A DNA stretch of 22,667 bases from an uncultured Eubacterium sp. (lineage in GTDB: Bacteria > Bacillota > Clostridia > Oscillospirales > Acutalibacteraceae): positions 1 through 22,667 of the forward strand of contig CAJOER010000007.1 in the NCBI GenBank assembly GCA_905233805.1. Direction: 5' to 3'. A model generated the notes under the pieces. It made no database searches, was not told the DNA's origin, and was given only the letters and a program-made list of their open reading frames with translations. Shown here piece by piece: positions 1 through 7,611 of this stretch; position 1 is the stretch's first letter, and every line of letters starts with the position of its first letter. Made by a program: the position numbers and the translations under genes.

Positions 1-1383
1 CTTGAAAACGGCAAGACTTATAACGGAATTCACAATAAACGTTATTATAAAAACGGTCTTCGCGACAAATCAAAAACCGGAATTTACAAGTATAACGGTA
101 AAAAGTATTACCTCTATAAGGGAAAGTTTGCCGAGGGAATACATAATAACCGTTACTATACAAACGGAAAAACGGATAAAAAGAAAAACGGTATGTATAC
201 CGTTAACGGGGTAAAATACTACATAAAAAAGGGTATTCTTTATACCGGACTGTATAAGAAAAAATACTATGTTCACGGTGTTGTAAACAAAGCGTTTACA
301 GGATATAAAACTTTCGGCAAGAAAAAATATTATGTTTATAAGGGTAAACTCGCCAACGGACTTCACGGTAAAAAATACTATAAGAACGGCAAAACCGATA
401 AAAGTGTTAAAGGCTATCTCACCATAAACGGATACAAGTACTATTTTATCAACGGAGTCCTTGCCGACCCGACAGTCGACCATCCGCTGAAAATACTTAT
501 GGTTGGTAATTCTTATACATATTATAACGGCTATCCTCAGATGTTAAGTAAAATGATTGCCAAATCCAATAAATCCGCTCTTGTTGTAAGGGCTACAAAG
601 GGAAGCCGCTCTCTCCCTCAGTTAATTTCTCAGCAAATTAATTACGCTGCATTTTTGGACGGCAAAAACATTTCATCAGGCTACGGAAAATACTTGAATG
701 AAATAATGCAAATGGATTTCGGCGGACTCGGAAGGGAAGGCAAATGGGATTATATAATCGGTCAGAATAACGAGGACGATTATAAAAAGCTGTCCGACGG
801 CGATATTAAGTTCTTTAATTATGTCAGACCATATGTGAAAAGCTCTAAAAGAGTTATAATTCACGCAATGTATTATTCTACGAGCATTTCCTCGCAGAGA
901 TATGATGAGCATATGAAATGTATTGAAGAATGTGACTGCTCCATTATAAACTCCGTTGCATATTACTCTTCATATAAACTCTATTTCAATACAAATTATC
1001 CTATTAAAACCGATAATCCGAACGACGATTATTACAAGGATTACGTAAAAAACAGATGGAAATACGAACTTACGTTAAGGGACAGTGACCATCATCCCTC
1101 AGGCAGAGGGGGATACCTTCTTGCACTGACAATTTACGGTAAATTATTCGGGGTAAATAATTTTGCAAAAAATCAAAAAGACAAGTCGTTCCTGAAAGTA
1201 TATAATTCAAACGGCGGATATACTCAGGAATTTGCTCCCGATAATTTCAGCTGTAAAAGCGCGCCCGACATAGCGATGTCCGTTAATAAGAAAGAAGCTA
1301 AAATACTTCAGGCTTACGTAAGGGAATATGCCGACGAATACCTCGGCTCTCCGATTTATAAACAGGATTACAATCTTACATAA
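1..1383 (+). CDS. Repeat-bearing secreted SGNH/DUF4886-type hydrolase (5' end outside window)
   Basis: The reading frame is open from base 1, so the start and any signal peptide lie upstream; the ATG at 193 is internal to a repeat and is not the start. About 460 residues are visible. Residues 9-156 are four 37-residue Tyr/Gly/Lys-rich repeats resembling the wall- or glycan-binding repeats of Gram-positive surface proteins. From about residue 165 a hydrolase domain follows. It has the block-I motif VGNSYT (candidate nucleophile Ser171) and near the C-terminus DSDHHPSGRGGYL (361-373), which fits the Asp-x-x-His block of SGNH esterases and the ending of DUF4886 proteins. It is probably an exported esterase acting on a polysaccharide or wall ester; the substrate is unknown. 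It ends at a bidirectional terminator shared with the convergent MscS gene. The SGNH call is fairly secure; the DUF4886 assignment is from memory of the family. Confidence 0.75.
   Translation, partial: LENGKTYNGIHNKRYYKNGLRDKSKTGIYKYNGKKYYLYKGKFAEGIHNNRYYTNGKTDKKKNGMYTVNGVKYYIKKGILYTGLYKKKYYVHGVVNKAFTGYKTFGKKKYYVYKGKLANGLHGKKYYKNGKTDKSVKGYLTINGYKYYFINGVLADPTVDHPLKILMVGNSYTYYNGYPQMLSKMIAKSNKSALVVRATKGSRSLPQLISQQINYAAFLDGKNISSGYGKYLNEIMQMDFGGLGREGKWDYIIGQNNEDDYKKLSDGDIKFFNYVRPYVKSSKRVIIHAMYYSTSISSQRYDEHMKCIEECDCSIINSVAYYSSYKLYFNTNYPIKTDNPNDDYYKDYVKNRWKYELTLRDSDHHPSGRGGYLLALTIYGKLFGVNNFAKNQKDKSFLKVYNSNGGYTQEFAPDNFSCKSAPDIAMSVNKKEAKILQAYVREYADEYLGSPIYKQDYNLT
25..468 (+). repeat. Four in-register 111-bp (37-codon) tandem repeats
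   Basis: Units start at 25, 136, 247 and 358, each exactly 111 bp. Every unit opens with Gly-Ile/Leu, then Lys/Arg-Tyr-Tyr at unit positions 6-8, Gly at 11, a second Lys-Tyr-Tyr at about 27-29, and closes with a Gly-x-Leu/Phe turn. Each unit therefore looks like two half-repeats of about 18-19 residues, the size of choline/glucan-binding modules, but without their usual Trp. DNA identity between units is modest while the protein pattern is strict, so the repeats are old and maintained at the protein level. The array continues upstream of the window. Confidence 0.85.
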
Positions 1384-1385
1384 TT

Positions 1386-1410
1386 AAAAGCCCCGTATGG
1401 GGCTTTTTTA
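1386..1410. terminator. Bidirectional rho-independent terminator
   Basis: A 9-bp perfect stem (AAAAGCCCC / GGGGCTTTT) with a GTAT loop. It has T-runs on both strands and sits between two convergent genes. The stop codon of the minus-strand MscS gene lies at its edge. Confidence 0.9.
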
Positions 1411-2466
1411 TTTGTTTTCAAGGTAAACGCTGCTTGTCGGGAAAGCAAATACAGCGCCGTTTTCCTCAATTATCCGCTTTATATTCATATTCACATTGTT
1501 CAGAACATGATAAAACTGATGAATATCGGTTTTATATGTGTAACAAAATACGCCGAAGCTTAGTGAAAAATCGTCAAGCTTTTCAAGTTCTACTCTTATA
1601 GGTTCATTAATAATATCTTCATCCTGAATAAGATAGTTTTTAATATCTTCAACGCATTTTTCAATCAGCTCATTATCGCTTGAATATACAAGTCCGAACT
1701 CGGTTTCAATTAACCGTTTGTTCTTTCTGCTGATATTAACAATAGCGTCGCCAGTGAGTTTTGAATTCGGTACCGTAACAACAGAATCGTCAACTGTTCT
1801 GATTTTTGTTGTCCTCATTGATGTTTCAAGAACGGTTCCGCTGATTTCTTTATTCTGGATGAATTCGCCGACTTTAAACGGCTTATCAAATACAATAATA
1901 AACCCGCTGATAAGATTTGATATAGCGTCCTGAGCAGCAAGAGAAATAGCAAGACCGCCGACTCCGAGCCCGGTAATCAATCCGTTAATGTTATAGCCAA
2001 GCTCACTGATTACCATTACAACAGCAAGGGCGACTATAAGGATACGGAGTAACTTGGATACAAACTTAACGGCAGTGAAGTTAATTTCATCCGTATTATC
2101 CGAACTCAACCGAAGGGAAGAGAGCAGATTTTCCGATACAAGATTAGTCAGACCCCAGCAAATAATAAGAATTGCTATTATCTTAAACCCTTTGGTAATT
2201 GCAACGCAGATTATATTTATTCTGAGCGAAATAAAGAGTCCTAGCATCACAAAGAATAAAGAAAGCGGTTTAAGCATTGTATTAACAAAAGACTCTCTCT
2301 TTTTCTCATCCTTATGGACAATTTTTGCTGATAATCCGAGAATTACGCGCGAAAGAATATTTCTTAAAACAAAAAACAAAAGAAATATAATTATTCCGCT
2401 GACTATGTTAATGAAATATGAATTTTCCTTATAAAACTGCTTAAATGTATATAAAAATTCAGTCAT
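1408..2466 (-). CDS. Mechanosensitive ion channel, MscS family
   Basis: This 352-residue membrane protein is predicted to open under membrane tension and release osmolytes during hypo-osmotic shock. Hydrophobic segments lie at about 18-36, 66-88, 95-110 and 138-157. They are followed by the MscS pore helix rich in Gly and Ala (GLGVGGLAISLAAQDAISN, 166-184). The beta domain follows with the signatures FDKPFKVGEFI and TVPNSKL (about 193-237). A C-terminal alpha/beta domain completes the protein. The ATG at 2466 has an AGGTGAG ribosome binding site just upstream. It stands alone behind its own promoter. It belongs to the family of small-conductance channels with a few extra N-terminal helices compared with E. 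coli MscS (286 aa). Family call secure; paralogue not resolved. Confidence 0.92.
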   Translation of the reverse strand: MTEFLYTFKQFYKENSYFINIVSGIIIFLLFFVLRNILSRVILGLSAKIVHKDEKKRESFVNTMLKPLSLFFVMLGLFISLRINIICVAITKGFKIIAILIICWGLTNLVSENLLSSLRLSSDNTDEINFTAVKFVSKLLRILIVALAVVMVISELGYNINGLITGLGVGGLAISLAAQDAISNLISGFIIVFDKPFKVGEFIQNKEISGTVLETSMRTTKIRTVDDSVVTVPNSKLTGDAIVNISRKNKRLIETEFGLVYSSDNELIEKCVEDIKNYLIQDEDIINEPIRVELEKLDDFSLSFGVFCYTYKTDIHQFYHVLNNVNMNIKRIIEENGAVFAFPTSSVYLENK

Positions 2467-2493
2467 AATTCGCTCACCTCGTCTATAACTTTA

Positions 2494-2522
2494 ATAATAA
2501 TATATCTTAAAATAAATTGCAA
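2494..2522 (-). promoter_or_regulatory. Sigma-A-type promoter of the MscS gene
   Basis: On the minus strand TTGCAA (2522-2517), 17-bp spacer, TATTAT (2499-2494). The predicted start is about 20 bases upstream of the ribosome binding site. Confidence 0.65.
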
Positions 2523-2553
2523 GTAGCAGTAAATATAGTTAAAATATTTACAA

Positions 2554-2591
2554 TTTGTTAACAAAAATAACTAAAAACTTGTTATTTTGTT
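2554..2591. promoter_or_regulatory. Inverted-repeat operator candidate upstream of the 2651 gene
   Basis: TTTGTTAACAAA at 2554-2565 is a perfect 12-bp palindrome. It overlaps a larger imperfect inverted repeat, AACAAAAATAAC (2560-2571) against GTTATTTTGTT (2581-2591). Both sit directly upstream of the -35 box at 2593. A regulator site is possible, but the region is very AT-rich and chance is not excluded. Confidence 0.3.
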
Positions 2592-2592
2592 A

Positions 2593-2621
2593 TTGAAATT
2601 TATATTTTTTAATGTTATACT
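2593..2621 (+). promoter_or_regulatory. Near-consensus sigma-A promoter
   Basis: TTGAAA (2593-2598), 17-bp spacer, TATACT (2616-2621). The expected transcript start near 2628 lies downstream of the in-frame ATG at 2612, which rules that ATG out and supports the TTG start at 2651. Confidence 0.8.
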
Positions 2622-2650
2622 TACTTTGTACTTATAAGGAGGGGACTGCT

Positions 2651-3331
2651 TTGAGTAAAGAAACTAAACTTGCCAAGAAAGAAGCTAAAGCTGCAAAGAA
2701 AGCGGCAAAGGCTGAAAAGAATCAGGCAGCAGCTTATGATAAGCTGGTAAAGAAAATTGAAAAGAAAAACGCAAAGTTAGAAAAGAAGGCTAATAAAAAG
2801 AATAAGCCTTTTGTTCCGCTTGAAATTCCCACACAGGAGGAGGCGTTCGCAGCTACTGCATCGGGAGAATCCAATGCAAAGAAGATTTTTGAGATGATTG
2901 TTCTCATTCTCTTAATTGCATATCTCGGATACTTCTGCTATATGTTCGCTAATTTTACGATGCCCCCTTTTGTTAAGGCTCAGCCGGAGACTACAACTGT
3001 TGAAGAAGGCGGCGGAACTCCTGCTGAATATGATAGATATGAGAATATTCATGAAGTTACAACTTCTCCTGATTACAGCGTAGCTGATGCTAAGGCTTAT
3101 TTAAAACAGGTACTTCATGATAATTGGAAAACCTTAGGATATTCTTCAGATCCGTCCGGCGGTTCAATTAACTACACAAACAATATCACGAAGGTTAATA
3201 ACGCTGACTGTTTTGTATTCACGGCCGGAAACAAGACCTATGCCGTATCTATGAAATTACAGTCTTGTTATCTTCTCAAAAACGGAAAGTATACTCCGTT
3301 AACCTTCCACCAGGATAATTATCTTTATTAA
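2651..3331 (+). CDS. Unrecognised Lys/Ala-rich single-pass membrane protein
   Basis: I do not recognise the family. The TTG start at 2651 is chosen because a strong AAGGAGGGG site lies 6 bases upstream and the only earlier in-frame ATG (2612) overlaps the -10 box. The 226-residue product has three parts. Residues 1-52 are almost entirely Lys, Ala and Glu and look like a charged helix or coiled coil. Residues 79-100 are one hydrophobic segment. Residues about 105-226 form a presumably extracytoplasmic part with a Thr/Gly-rich linker (about 113-125) and a small C-terminal domain of about 85 residues with DNWKTLGYSS and a final beta-rich stretch. The positive N-terminus before the membrane segment predicts N-in/C-out topology. 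It is monocistronic, with its own promoter and terminator. The basic tail could contact nucleic acid or acidic lipid, but that is speculation. Confidence 0.8.
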   Translation: MSKETKLAKKEAKAAKKAAKAEKNQAAAYDKLVKKIEKKNAKLEKKANKKNKPFVPLEIPTQEEAFAATASGESNAKKIFEMIVLILLIAYLGYFCYMFANFTMPPFVKAQPETTTVEEGGGTPAEYDRYENIHEVTTSPDYSVADAKAYLKQVLHDNWKTLGYSSDPSGGSINYTNNITKVNNADCFVFTAGNKTYAVSMKLQSCYLLKNGKYTPLTFHQDNYLY

Positions 3332-3341
3332 TTGGTAAACT

Positions 3342-3370
3342 AAAACACAAGGCGAAAGCCTTGTGTTTTT
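3342..3370. terminator. Rho-independent terminator between convergent genes
   Basis: A 12-bp stem (AAAACACAAGGC / GCCTTGTGTTTT) closed by a GAAA tetraloop, followed by a T-run. The A-run on the 5' side gives a U-tract on the other strand, so it can also end the minus-strand DUF711 transcript. Confidence 0.9.
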
Positions 3371-3379
3371 TTATTTGTT

Positions 3380-4704
3380 TTAATTTTTCAGTGAATGAAG
3401 CGGTGCAGGTATCTTTCCGCCACGGTTAATAAACTTGGCAGGGGAGTTTGTGTTAACCTTCATAACAGGACCTGAACCGAGCAAACCGCCGAATTCAAGT
3501 TCATCGCCTACATTTTTACCGATAGCAGGAATTATACGAACAGCGGTTGTTTTACCGTTTACCATACCTATTGCCGCTTCGTCGGCAATAATGCCGCCGA
3601 TAACCTCGGCTGACGTATCGCCGGGTATTACTATCATATCAAGACCAACCGAGCAAACGGCCGTCATTGCTTCAAGTTTTTCAATGGTAAGCGCGCCGCA
3701 TTTTGCTGCGTCAATCATACCTGCGTCTTCACTGACGGGTATAAACGCACCCGAAAGTCCGCCAACGCTTGAAGACGCCATAACGCCGCCCTTTTTAACT
3801 GCTTCATTCCGCCGCATTTTTCAAGACCGATTTCTTCAAGAATGTGAGCAACGGAATCTCCGACAGCAGGAGTCGGCGCAAGAGATAAGTCAACGATACC
3901 GAAGGGAACTCCGAGCCTTTCGCTTGCGAGAGCGCCTACAAGCTGTCCCATTCGCGTAACCTTAAACGCTGTTTTCTTAATCAGTTCAGCTATTTCATTT
4001 ATTGAATAATCGGGATATTTTGATACTGCGGAACGAACAACGCCGGGACCGGATACGCCAACGTTAATTACGCAGTCAGCTTCACTTACTCCGTGAAAAG
4101 CGCCTGCCATAAACGGATTATCCTCGGGAGCATTACAAAATACAACAAGTTTTCCCGCCGCTATGCAGTTATCGTCTTTGGTAAGTTCAGCGCATTTTTT
4201 AATATTCTGTCCCATAAGCTTTACGGCGTCAAGATTAATGCCCGCCTTCGTTGAACCGATATTAACGGAAGAACACAGCCTTTCAGTAACCGAAAGCGCC
4301 TCGGGAATAGAATTGATAAGTTCCAAATCTCCGGCAGCAAAACCCTTCTGAACAAGAGCTGAGTAACCGCCGATAAAGTTAACTCCTATTGTTTTAGCGG
4401 CTCTGTCGAGCGTTTTTGCATATTTTACTGGGTCGCCACCACTGATTCCTTCAAGAATAGCGATAGGAGTTACGCTGACGCGTTTATTAATAATCGGAAT
4501 ACCGTATTCCTTTTCAATACCTTCGCCGACTTCTACAAGCTTTTCAGCCTTTCGGCAAATCTTTTCATATATTTTTTTGCAGGATAAGTCAATGTCTGAA
4601 TCACCGCAGTCGAGTAGGGAAATACCCATAGTCGTAGTTCTGACGTCAAGACATTCATCCTGTATCATTCTTATTGTTTCAAGAATATCGTATGTATTAA
4701 TCAA
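3380..4704 (-). pseudogene. DUF711/UPF0210 (PFL-like) family protein, frameshifted
   Basis: Two overlapping minus-strand frames together give a near-complete DUF711 protein. The first frame (TTG start at 4704, AGGAGG site embedded in the upstream gene's stop) runs from ILETIRMIQDECLDVRTTTM through TPAVGDSVAHILEEIGLEKCG. The second carries EAVKKGGVMASSSVGGLSGAF to the family ending IPAPLHSLKN at 3380. The join is at about 3809-3812. As I recall the family, about 11 residues of a Thr/Gly/Ala/Leu-rich strand (THGTTAALALL) lie between KCG and N-D/E-AVKKGG, so about 31 bp appear to be missing, which shifts the frame. Translation of the first frame runs out into about 30 unrelated residues, ending at 3715. 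Family members are about 450 aa and their function is not established. A true pseudogene and an assembly or sequencing error are both possible. Confidence 0.8.
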
Positions 4705-4715
4705 AGAGATTCCTC

Positions 4716-4985
4716 CTATATTCTGTGCATAGAGTTAAACAAGTCCTCGTGCATAACGTGAATTACAAGACCGTTCTCCTTACCGAAGTTTTCAAGTATA
4801 TCCGAAAGTTCGCCGAATTCAATACTGCTTGAAGAAGTATCAGCCATCATAATCATACAAAACATATCCTGTAAAATAGTCTGAGTTACATCAATAATAT
4901 TTATATTATTGTCAGCACATATGCCGGAAACCTTAGCGAGAATTCCGACCATATCCTTTCCTACTACCGTAATTACAGCCTTCAT
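4716..4985 (-). CDS. ACT-domain protein (UPF0237 family)
   Basis: An 89-residue protein consisting of a single ACT domain, the usual length for UPF0237. ACT domains bind small ligands such as amino acids and regulate partner enzymes. The start at 4985 (MKAVITVVGKDMVGILAKVS) has a GGAGG site 7 bases upstream; a longer open frame to 5048 lacks one and would overlap the promoter. The glycine-containing turn VGILAKVSGICADNNINI is the typical ligand-site segment of the domain. The gene lies 11 bp upstream of the DUF711 gene, and its TAG stop is part of that gene's ribosome binding site, so the two are translationally coupled. The pairing is common in Firmicutes and suggests the ACT protein senses a ligand for the DUF711 protein; here the partner is broken. 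Confidence 0.88.
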   Translation of the reverse strand: MKAVITVVGKDMVGILAKVSGICADNNINIIDVTQTILQDMFCMIMMADTSSSSIEFGELSDILENFGKENGLVIHVMHEDLFNSMHRI

Positions 4986-5018
4986 TTTATATCCTCCAAA
5001 TGTAATCTTATATAAATT

Positions 5019-5048
5019 ATCATAAGGATTATAACAAAGAATTGTCAA
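5019..5048 (-). promoter_or_regulatory. Promoter of the ACT-DUF711 operon
   Basis: On the minus strand TTGACA (5048-5043), 18-bp spacer, TATGAT (5024-5019), about 25 bases before the ribosome binding site. Confidence 0.6.
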
Positions 5049-5071
5049 TTTTTCAACAAAAAAGAAAATTA

Positions 5072-5100
5072 TGTTTAATTTTTATTAATACTGTGATAAT
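5072..5100 (+). promoter_or_regulatory. Candidate extended -10 promoter of the PHP-Lrp-aminotransferase-ispE operon
   Basis: A TG-T-GATAAT extended -10 element (5092-5100) with a weak TGTTTA -35 box at 17-bp spacing. The PHP gene starts 26 bp downstream. Confidence 0.45.
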
Positions 5101-5125
5101 ATATGAATATAGTGAGGGAAATATT

Positions 5126-5935
5126 ATGAAATATTACAATATATACGATATGCACACCCATTCGGATGACTCGTTTGACGGTAACCAATCATGCGTACTT
5201 TTATGCGAAAGCGCAGTTCAGAAAGGCGCAAGAGGTATTGCTATTACTGACCATCTTGATATAGACGATAAATCGCTTAATGTAAGGAATTTCGTTGTAA
5301 ATCAGTATATTCATACTTCAAGAGCAAAATCGGCTTTCAGCTCGGACCTTGAAGTTATTCAGGGAATTGAACTGGGGCAGGGTATATACCGAAAAGAACT
5401 GTCCGAAAGAATAATGGAAGACATTAAATACGATTTTGTACTCGGCGCAATTCATAACCTTGAAAATGAGGAGGATTTTTACTTTCTAGAGTTTACAAAA
5501 GATAACGTAAAAGACCTTTTAACGCGCTATTTTAACGATATATATGAACTTGTTAAATGGGATAAAACCGATTCACTGGCTCATCTCACATATCCGTTAA
5601 GATATATAATCGGAAAGTATAATATAAATGTAAATTTTGACGATTATTCCGATATGATTGACGAAATTCTGAAAAAGCTTATAGAAAATAAGAAAGCTAT
5701 TGAACTGAACGTTTCAAGCCTTAATAAATACCATAATGACTTTATGCCGGGAATAGAGATAATAAAGCGTTACAAGGAGCTTGGCGGAGAATATGTAACC
5801 GTCGGCAGCGACGCGCATTATTCAAACGGCGTATGTACTGATATTGATAAGGCATACGACGCACTTTCAGAATGCGGATTCGAAAAATTCACCATCTATA
5901 AAAACAGGGAACCGCATCTTTTACCGATAGTTTAG
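5126..5935 (+). CDS. PHP-domain phosphoesterase (histidinol-phosphatase-like)
   Basis: The 269-residue PHP protein carries the expected metal ligands: DMHTHSDDS (His10, His12), TDHLDI (Asp42, His43), GIELGQG (Glu82), GAIHNLE (His110) and the C-terminal VGSDAHY. This set resembles the HisK-type histidinol phosphatases (histidine synthesis), but the same fold hydrolyses other phosphoesters. No his genes are present here, so the substrate is left open. Start at 5126 is preceded by a modest GAGGG site; the open frame upstream to 5042 has no ribosome binding site and would run through the promoter. It is the first gene of a four-gene operon, with 12 bp to the Lrp gene. Confidence 0.82.
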   Translation: MKYYNIYDMHTHSDDSFDGNQSCVLLCESAVQKGARGIAITDHLDIDDKSLNVRNFVVNQYIHTSRAKSAFSSDLEVIQGIELGQGIYRKELSERIMEDIKYDFVLGAIHNLENEEDFYFLEFTKDNVKDLLTRYFNDIYELVKWDKTDSLAHLTYPLRYIIGKYNINVNFDDYSDMIDEILKKLIENKKAIELNVSSLNKYHNDFMPGIEIIKRYKELGGEYVTVGSDAHYSNGVCTDIDKAYDALSECGFEKFTIYKNREPHLLPIV

Positions 5936-5947
5936 AAAGGATAATTT

Positions 5948-6427
5948 ATGGACAGATTATTATATTTACTTGAATCAAATCCTCGTCTTACAAACGCGGA
6001 GCTTGCAGTAATGCTCGGCGTAAGCGAGGAGGAAGTTAAAGAGAAAATTGAACTGTATGAGAATACCGGCGTTATTAAGGGATACAGGGCAATTATTGAT
6101 AAAGAAAAGACTCAGGCACAGACAGTTACTGCATTAATAGAAATCAAAGTACAGCCGCGTTTCGGCCACGGTTTTGAAAATATAGCAGAGAGAATTGCTC
6201 AGCTTGACGAGGTTGAAAGCGTATATTTGGTAAGCGGCGGTTTTGATTTATGCTGCCTTGTAACAGATAAATCCTTTGAGGAAGTCGCTATGTTCGTAGC
6301 TAAGCGCCTTTCTCCGCTTGAAGACGTAGTTTCTACCGCAACTCATTTTATTCTTAAAAAGTATAAGGAACAAGGCGTCTTTTTGACTGCGAAACCTGCT
6401 GACGACAGGGGGACTATCTCGCTTTGA
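5948..6427 (+). CDS. Lrp/AsnC-family transcriptional regulator
   Basis: The 159-residue protein has an N-terminal winged HTH (about 5-50: LLESNPRLTNAELAVMLGVS, then EEEVKEKIELYENTGVIKGY) and a C-terminal RAM/AsnC ligand-binding domain (about 68-140, with VYLVSGGFDLCCLV). Such proteins form octamers and respond to amino acids. The ATG at 5948 has an AAAGG site. Its stop overlaps the start of the aminotransferase gene by 4 bases (TTGA), so the two are translationally coupled. Linkage suggests it controls this operon in response to an amino acid made or consumed by the aminotransferase; that is inference. Confidence 0.9.
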   Translation: MDRLLYLLESNPRLTNAELAVMLGVSEEEVKEKIELYENTGVIKGYRAIIDKEKTQAQTVTALIEIKVQPRFGHGFENIAERIAQLDEVESVYLVSGGFDLCCLVTDKSFEEVAMFVAKRLSPLEDVVSTATHFILKKYKEQGVFLTAKPADDRGTISL

Positions 6428-7611
6428 TTAATTATGATAAAAAACTCAATAAGTCCCTGAGCGATATAAAACCGTCGGGAATAAGAAAGTTCTTTTCAAT
6501 CGCAGAAGAAATGGATAACGTTATTTCCCTCGGCGTAGGCGAGCCTGACTTTAAAACTCCGTGGCATATAAGACAGTACGGAATTGACTGTCTTGAACAG
6601 GGAAGAACGCGTTATACGTCAAATGCCGGGCTTATTGAACTTAGAAATGAGATTTCAAACTACTATGCGCGTAAATATTTAATAAAGTATAATCCCGAAA
6701 GTGAAATACTCGTAACCGTCGGCGGCAGCGAAGGCATTGATATGGCTATAAGAGCGCTCATTGAAAAGGGCGACGAAGTATTAATCGTAGAACCGTCTTT
6801 CGTATGCTATAAACCCATAGTCGAAGTCTGCGGCGGAATTGCCATGCCTCTTGTTACAAAAGAAGAAAACGAGTTTAAATTGACGGCTGATGGATTAAAA
6901 GCCGCAATTAATGAAAATACAAAGCTTTTGGTTTTGCCTTATCCGAACAATCCTACGGGCGCAATACTGAGTGAAAGCGAACTTAAAGAGCTTGCAAAGG
7001 TAATAATTGAAAACGACATACTTGTGCTCTCTGACGAGATTTACTGTGAACTGACATATTTGCCCGAGGGACATACCTCAATTGCTTCAATTAACGGTAT
7101 GCAGGAAAGATGTGTTGTAATTAACGGCTTTTCCAAAACGTATTCCATGACCGGCTGGAGACTCGGATACGCTCTCGGTCCTGCGCCGATAATCAAGCAG
7201 ATGACTAAACTTCATCAGTTTGCCATTATGTCTGCTCCTACCAATTCACAGTTTGCTGCAATTGACGCGCTTAAAAACGGAGACAACGACATAAAGAAAA
7301 TGAAAGAAGATTACGATATGCGCCGCAGATTCACCGTTGACGGCTTCAGAAAAATCGGTCTTGACTGTTTTGAACCGCTCGGAGCGTTCTATGTATTCCC
7401 GTCGATTAAATCCACAGGTCTTTCTTCCGAGGAATTCTGTGAAAGGCTTATAAAAAGTAAACGGGTTGCAGTAGTACCCGGAGACGCCTTTGGCGAATGC
7501 GGAGAAGGATATATACGTGTGTCATACTGCTATTCAATAGATAACATAAGAGAAGCTATAAGATTAATCGGAGAATTCGTTGAGGAGCTAAAAAATGAAA
7601 GTAAAGATTAA
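6424..7611 (+). CDS. Class I/II PLP-dependent aminotransferase
   Basis: 395 residues, fold-type I aminotransferase. Seen in order: GVGEPDFKTP (substrate and PLP region, about 37-46), YTSNAGLIELR, PNNPTGA (about 174-180), LSDEIYCELTY (PLP-binding Asp and Tyr), and the Schiff-base motif FSKTYSMTGWRLGYALG with Lys238. The C-terminal GEGYIRVSYC holds the carboxylate-binding Arg. It most resembles the aspartate/aromatic/N-acetyl-diaminopimelate (PatA-like) group; the amino acid is not determinable by eye. It starts with TTG at 6424 overlapping the lrp stop, with AGGGGGA 10 bases upstream, and overlaps ispE by 17 bp. Confidence 0.9.
   Translation: MINYDKKLNKSLSDIKPSGIRKFFSIAEEMDNVISLGVGEPDFKTPWHIRQYGIDCLEQGRTRYTSNAGLIELRNEISNYYARKYLIKYNPESEILVTVGGSEGIDMAIRALIEKGDEVLIVEPSFVCYKPIVEVCGGIAMPLVTKEENEFKLTADGLKAAINENTKLLVLPYPNNPTGAILSESELKELAKVIIENDILVLSDEIYCELTYLPEGHTSIASINGMQERCVVINGFSKTYSMTGWRLGYALGPAPIIKQMTKLHQFAIMSAPTNSQFAAIDALKNGDNDIKKMKEDYDMRRRFTVDGFRKIGLDCFEPLGAFYVFPSIKSTGLSSEEFCERLIKSKRVAVVPGDAFGECGEGYIRVSYCYSIDNIREAIRLIGEFVEELKNESKD

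Noticed and set aside
193..1383. ATG at 193 as the start of the SGNH protein
   Set aside because: The frame is open to base 1 and the repeat register continues upstream of it; no ribosome binding site is present.
3808..3817. Programmed frameshift in the DUF711 gene
   Set aside because: No slippery heptamer is at the join and family residues appear to be missing, so a deletion explains it better.
3435..3959. Plus-strand open frame of 174 codons opposite the DUF711 gene
   Set aside because: It is antisense to sequence with clear DUF711 similarity and has Pro/Ser/Ile-rich shadow composition.
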